A stretch of 35,532 bases of DNA from Hofstenia miamia (lineage: Eukaryota > Xenacoelomorpha > Acoela): the NCBI GenBank assembly GCA_004352715.1, contig SCFE01000001.1, forward strand, positions 3,135,769 to 3,171,300, given 5' to 3'. The notes under the pieces are model-generated. The model was not told the DNA's origin, searched no databases, and saw only the letters and a program-made list of their open reading frames with translations. Positions 32,078 through 35,532 of this stretch are shown piece by piece. Each line of letters opens with the position of its first letter. Position 1 is the first letter of the stretch. Made by a program: the position numbers and the translations under genes.

Positions 32078-32871
32078 NNNNNNNNNNNNNNNNNNNNNNN
32101 NNNNNNNNNNNNNNNNNNNNNNNNNNNNNNNNNNNNNNNNNNNNNNNNNNNNNNNNNNNNNNNNNNNNNNNNNNNNNNNNNNNNNNNNNNNNNNNNNNNN
32201 NNNNNNNNNNNNNNNNNNNNNNNNNNNNNNNNNNNNNNNNNNNNNNNNNNNNNNNNNNNNNNNNNNNNNNNNNNNNNNNNNNNNNNNNNNNNNNNNNNNN
32301 NNNNNNNNNNNNNNNNNNNNNNNNNNNNNNNNNNNNNNNNNNNNNNNNNNNNNNNNNNNNNNNNNNNNNNNNNNNNNNNNNNNNNNNNNNNNNNNNNNNN
32401 NNNNNNNNNNNNNNNNNNNNNNNNNNNNNNNNNNNNNNNNNNNNNNNNNNNNNNNNNNNNNNNNNNNNNNNNNNNNNNNNNNNNNNNNNNNNNNNNNNNN
32501 NNNNNNNNNNNNNNNNNNNNNNNNNNNNNNNNNNNNNNNNNNNNNNNNNNNNNNNNNNNNNNNNNNNNNNNNNNNNNNNNNNNNNNNNNNNNNNNNNNNN
32601 NNNNNNNNNNNNNNNNNNNNNNNNNNNNNNNNNNNNNNNNNNNNNNNNNNNNNNNNNNNNNNNNNNNNNNNNNNNNNNNNNNNNNNNNNNNNNNNNNNNN
32701 NNNNNNNNNNNNNNNNNNNNNNNNNNNNNNNNNNNNNNNNNNNNNNNNNNNNNNNNNNNNNNNNNNNNNNNNNNNNNNNNNNNNNNNNNNNNNNNNNNNN
32801 NNNNNNNNNNNNNNNNNNNNNNNNNNNNNNNNNNNNNNNNNNNNNNNNNNNNNNNNNNNNNNNNNNNNNNN
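32078..32871. other. Assembly gap, 794 N, inside Tc1-like element 2
   Basis: The size fits the missing 5' part of a Tc1 transposase gene (about 170-180 codons plus leader), so the gap length may be an estimate from mate pairs. Confidence 0.95.
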
Positions 32872-33396
32872 CACAGAAACAAAGTACAAGTGTGGTCGTC
32901 AAAGAAATGTCCAAGACCAACAAAAGCGGTTCCAAAGTTCGACCAAAAAATTATGGTTTGGGGAGCACTTTCCTATCGCGGGTTTTATTTGAAAATTTTA
33001 GACGGAAAAGCCACAATCGACAGTCAAAGATATTGCCAAATTATAGCTGAATTTATGCCTTATGCTGATGCTTTATATGATGATGGATGGATACTCCAAC
33101 AGGACGGAGCAACCCCGCACACGTCAGCAAAGACAAAAAATTGGTTTTCTGAAAATAATATCCAGTTTTTGCAATGGCCACCAAGTTCTGCTGATCTTTC
33201 TCCAATCGAAAACGTGTGGCAGATATTGAAAAATGACGTTGAGAAGAAAAATCCGAAAAATATATTCGATTTAAAAGAAAAAATTCAAGAAAGTCACCAC
33301 ATTTTGACATCTGCTATGAAGTCCAATTTAATGAAATCAGTTTCAGTTCGTTTGAATGAAGTTATTTCTACAGGAGGAAAACAAATTAGACTTTGA
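32872..33396 (+). CDS. Tc1-like transposase, C-terminal 174 residues (DD34E)
   Basis: The open frame runs from the gap edge to TGA 33394-33396. It reads KVQVWSSKK, then KIMVWGALSYRGFYL, then the second catalytic Asp in LQQDGATPHTSAKTKNWF. WPPSSADLSPIENVWQILKN carries the Glu. Between the Asp of QQDGA and the Glu of PIEN there are 34 residues, the Tc1 spacing. The N-terminal DNA-binding part and the first Asp must lie in the N run. The frame has no stops or shifts. Reported frames that continue to 31900 through the Ns are artefacts. Stop to right TIR is about 95 bp, normal for this group. Confidence 0.9.
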   Translation, partial: HRNKVQVWSSKKCPRPTKAVPKFDQKIMVWGALSYRGFYLKILDGKATIDSQRYCQIIAEFMPYADALYDDGWILQQDGATPHTSAKTKNWFSENNIQFLQWPPSSADLSPIENVWQILKNDVEKKNPKNIFDLKEKIQESHHILTSAMKSNLMKSVSVRLNEVISTGGKQIRL

Positions 33397-33515
33397 TGCT
33401 TTTTACTTATAGTCCTTTAATTTATCTTTAAAATCGTACCTTTCTTGAGTTGTTACGTTCAGTAGTTCAAAAGTAATATGCCTTTTTTCTAGTCTCATTT
33501 TTTTGCAGCCTACTA

Positions 33516-34811
33516 TAGATTCTTAATTATGATGTAATTTTTAAGTGAAACACGGTTTGCTAAGATCTTACGGACATTAAAAGCATCCTTCAATTTTACA
33601 TGTATTAATCTAGGTTACTCCTTGATTCGTTATATTTACCTCTTCTGTAAATATCGGAAATCTGATATATTATATATACATGTATATATATATATATATT
33701 CACTATAGATTTGTTACAAATGCAAATTAAGTTTTACTGAAAAACAAAGAAATGCTTGTCAGTTTGATATTTGTAGCGTTTTAAAAACAGGATGCAATTT
33801 AGTATGGTAAATAAACCCAATGTATATATATATATATAATTGTTTTTATCAATAAGTACCCACCTTAGAAAAGCTTGCCACGCATGTACCTCAACCTGCC
33901 CTGCCTCACCCCACCACATGGGTCAAATCTGCCTTATTCCGTCTTAAACGCACGCAACAATAGCATTAATATGAATCAGTTTTGTTTTGCAAGGCTGTAG
34001 ATAATTCATCATAAATCATAACTTTGATCACACGATATTTATTAAAATCAGAGAAATATAAATAACTAAAAATAAAGTTTGGATACCTTGCGCCTCTTTC
34101 AAGCGTATCTATTTTATAAAAAAATTTTTGTTAAATTATTTTGTTGCAAGTCGTAAATTTTTAAATAGGTTGAAACTTTTAAAAATTTGATTAAAATGGC
34201 CCATCTAATATGTGTTCATTTAAACTTCCAATTTTTCAAATTTTTAGTTCGTCAATTTTTACTCAAGCGATTTGAGAAGTCACCACTGATTTTGAATGTC
34301 TACGGCTACGAGAACTTCTTCACATTTTCATGTAAGGACATCTGCGGTTGAATAATTAACACTTTATCATGTGTTTGAAGGCCTTTGTAGATTAGACGAT
34401 GTATTCTATTTTAATCTTTCCCACATAATAGTCGAAGCATCAGCATATTTAAATATTCAACAGCGCTTAAGATAACTTGTGTGTTCAATTGTCTCAATTG
34501 AATAGACTTCAAAGAAAATCGCAAAATATGATAAAAATACAAATTATAATTAATATTGTGGTAAAATCTGTGTTTTGAATGAACCCATGAACCCGGGTCA
34601 TTCGCTTTCTAAGAAACTGGGAGAATGTACAAGCGTAGCTAATTTATAGATAGCACTTGCATATTCATCATGGTAATGCACTAGCAAAGGAAATATGTAC
34701 ATAAACCGTACTTAGTCATATGCCATTCTAATNGACGTTATCAATATGCGTAAAAAATTCAACTTGTCGAATAATTTCATCGATGAACAAGTCTCCCAAC
34801 ATCACTGATGT
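33516..34811. other. Intergenic with (TA)n tracts, no recognised gene
   Basis: TA tracts at about 33667-33700 and 33822-33838. A GC-richer strip at 33860-33920 lies in a 61-codon minus frame (33734-33919, MWWGEAGQVEVHAWQAFLRW) without known domain. A single N at 34733 shows no flanking duplicate. Confidence 0.45.
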
Positions 34812-35412
34812 GAACAGCTGCGAGCTGTTCCAACAAACAGCAACCAAGTGCTGTTTAAAACAGCAAATAAAATTCAGACATATTGACACATTATCTGTTG
34901 TCACACTCTATAAATGATTTTCAATCCCTTCGTCAGCACATCAAAAGACGGGTCCAATTTCATATCAGTTTTGAAACCATTGATAAAAATAATTGCAGCC
35001 CAAGTGCATCAACAAACTCCATTGATAGAGGGTGTTTAAGCGCATTTACTATATTATCTAAATTAAAATTCGCCTTGAAGTTCATGTTCAGTTGTTGTTT
35101 TAATAGTTTTTTCAATGTACATTGCTTTTCTTTTCGCTCTGTTTAAAACAATGTTATTATCCTATCGTATGCAAGAGGGGACTTGCGGGAATTGCCCCTT
35201 GCCAGATTTTCATAGTTGATTTTGATAGGTTAAATCGAAAAAATTTTCATCAAAAATTTAAAAATATTTAAAACTATATCGGGAAATGCATTTTAGAATC
35301 TATTTTTCAATATTTTATCTATTCTATCTAAGGACCAAGTAAGAAAATATCGAAGCTGGTAGCAGCAAAACAATTGTTGTATGCTGTTAACAGCTTCTTT
35401 AGCTGTTGTGGA
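34812..35412 (-). mobile_element. Foldback-like family 2, copy B (opposite orientation)
   Basis: The ends are GCTGTT/AACAGC blocks at 34812-34868 and 35355-35412 (atgctgttaacagcttct). The reverse complement aligns along its length with 25170-25960, for example tccttagatagaata, catttcccga, tctcttgcatacg, and the end agcacttggttgctgtttg. It is shorter (about 600 bp) than copy A because of interior deletions. The 87-codon frame 34883-35146 (+) lies antisense to the conserved interior and is not supported as a gene. Confidence 0.7.
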
Positions 35413-35500
35413 TTAATACCATCCTTTTCTGTAATTTGACATTTTGGTTACTGCAATATTTAAATTTCAATTTATGCATGCTTTACTGTGAACATATACG

Positions 35501-35502
<2 letters not shown>

Positions 35503-35532
<30 letters not shown>
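35503..35532. repeat. (TA)n microsatellite at window end
   Basis: TA alternation running off the window edge. Confidence 0.9.

Larger units (their letters stand above)
32051..33513 (+). mobile_element. Tc1-like DNA transposon 2, near-intact ends
   Basis: Inverted ends of 23 bp: gttggctgcaaaaaaatggg... (32051-32073) and the complement at 33491-33513, 21 of 23 identical. TA lies outside both (32049-32050, 33514-33515). Length is 1463 bp including a 794-N gap (32078-32871). The transposase 3' half is uninterrupted. It is inserted at the end of a (TA)n tract next to the minus-strand LINE. The low divergence of the ends and the open frame suggest a younger insertion than the copy at 18233-19617, and a different subfamily, since the ends are unrelated. 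Confidence 0.9.

Noticed and set aside
31871-33396. One continuous 498-codon plus-strand gene
   Set aside because: It joins minus-strand LINE antisense, a (TA)n repeat, the Tc1 end and Ns; only 32872-33396 is supported.
34883-35146. 87-codon open frame as a gene
   Set aside because: It lies inside foldback family 2; the other copy has no corresponding open frame that I can see.
1-35532. CRISPR arrays, operons, prokaryotic promoters or riboswitches
   Set aside because: The window is eukaryotic; the only regular repeats are microsatellites and element-end arrays.

Overview
This is an AT-rich stretch of a eukaryotic, almost certainly invertebrate metazoan, draft genome. The evidence is the mix of decayed transposable elements of animal type (Tc1-like, hAT, P-like, Penelope-like and APE-type non-LTR retrotransposons), many (TA)n microsatellites, and scaffold gaps. 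I see no bacterial-style gene organisation, and no intact host gene that I can name. Species cannot be fixed from the window.

Layout. 1-4612 is mostly featureless AT-rich DNA with one doubtful 114-codon frame. 4613-5273 is a short element with 20-bp terminal inverted repeats (TIRs). 7529-7804 and 12786-13940 hold fragments of a foldback-like family whose ends are built from CCAC-NN-GTGG units; both 1000-N gaps interrupt it. 8805-9632 (minus) carries an unidentified, secreted-looking protein frame with only three in-frame stops. 10272-11073 is a deleted P-like transposon with perfect 16-bp TIRs. 11438-11785 is a 5'-truncated piece of the LINE that recurs at 20332-24029. 17406-17684 (minus) is a candidate exon. 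18233-19617 is a Tc1-like element with TIRs, TA target duplication and a dead transposase.

19810-24029 is retrotransposon territory: a jockey-like RT fragment, then a LINE with an SGNH-esterase-like ORF1 tail, a 2A-like motif (DIHQNPGP), an APE endonuclease and a broken RT. 25159-25989 and 34812-35412 are two oppositely oriented copies of a second foldback-like family rich in AACAGC/GCTGTT. 26102-26480 (minus) is the GIY-YIG end of a Penelope-like element. 29700-30239 is a hAT transposase relic. 30299-32016 holds a minus-strand LINE (endonuclease plus RT) whose RT meets an opposite-strand RT sliver. 32051-33513 is a second Tc1-like element with near-perfect TIRs and an intact C-terminal transposase.

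The assembly itself is a result. Four joins (single Ns at 13547, 20993 and 21638, and a 21-N gap at 27190) are flanked by the same sequence twice, at 97-100% identity or with small indels. These look like contig ends that were not merged, so tandem duplications here should not be taken at face value. The 'exciting system' candidates are the esterase/2A/endonuclease LINE, the two foldback-like families with convergent architecture, and the unidentified frame at 8805-9632.
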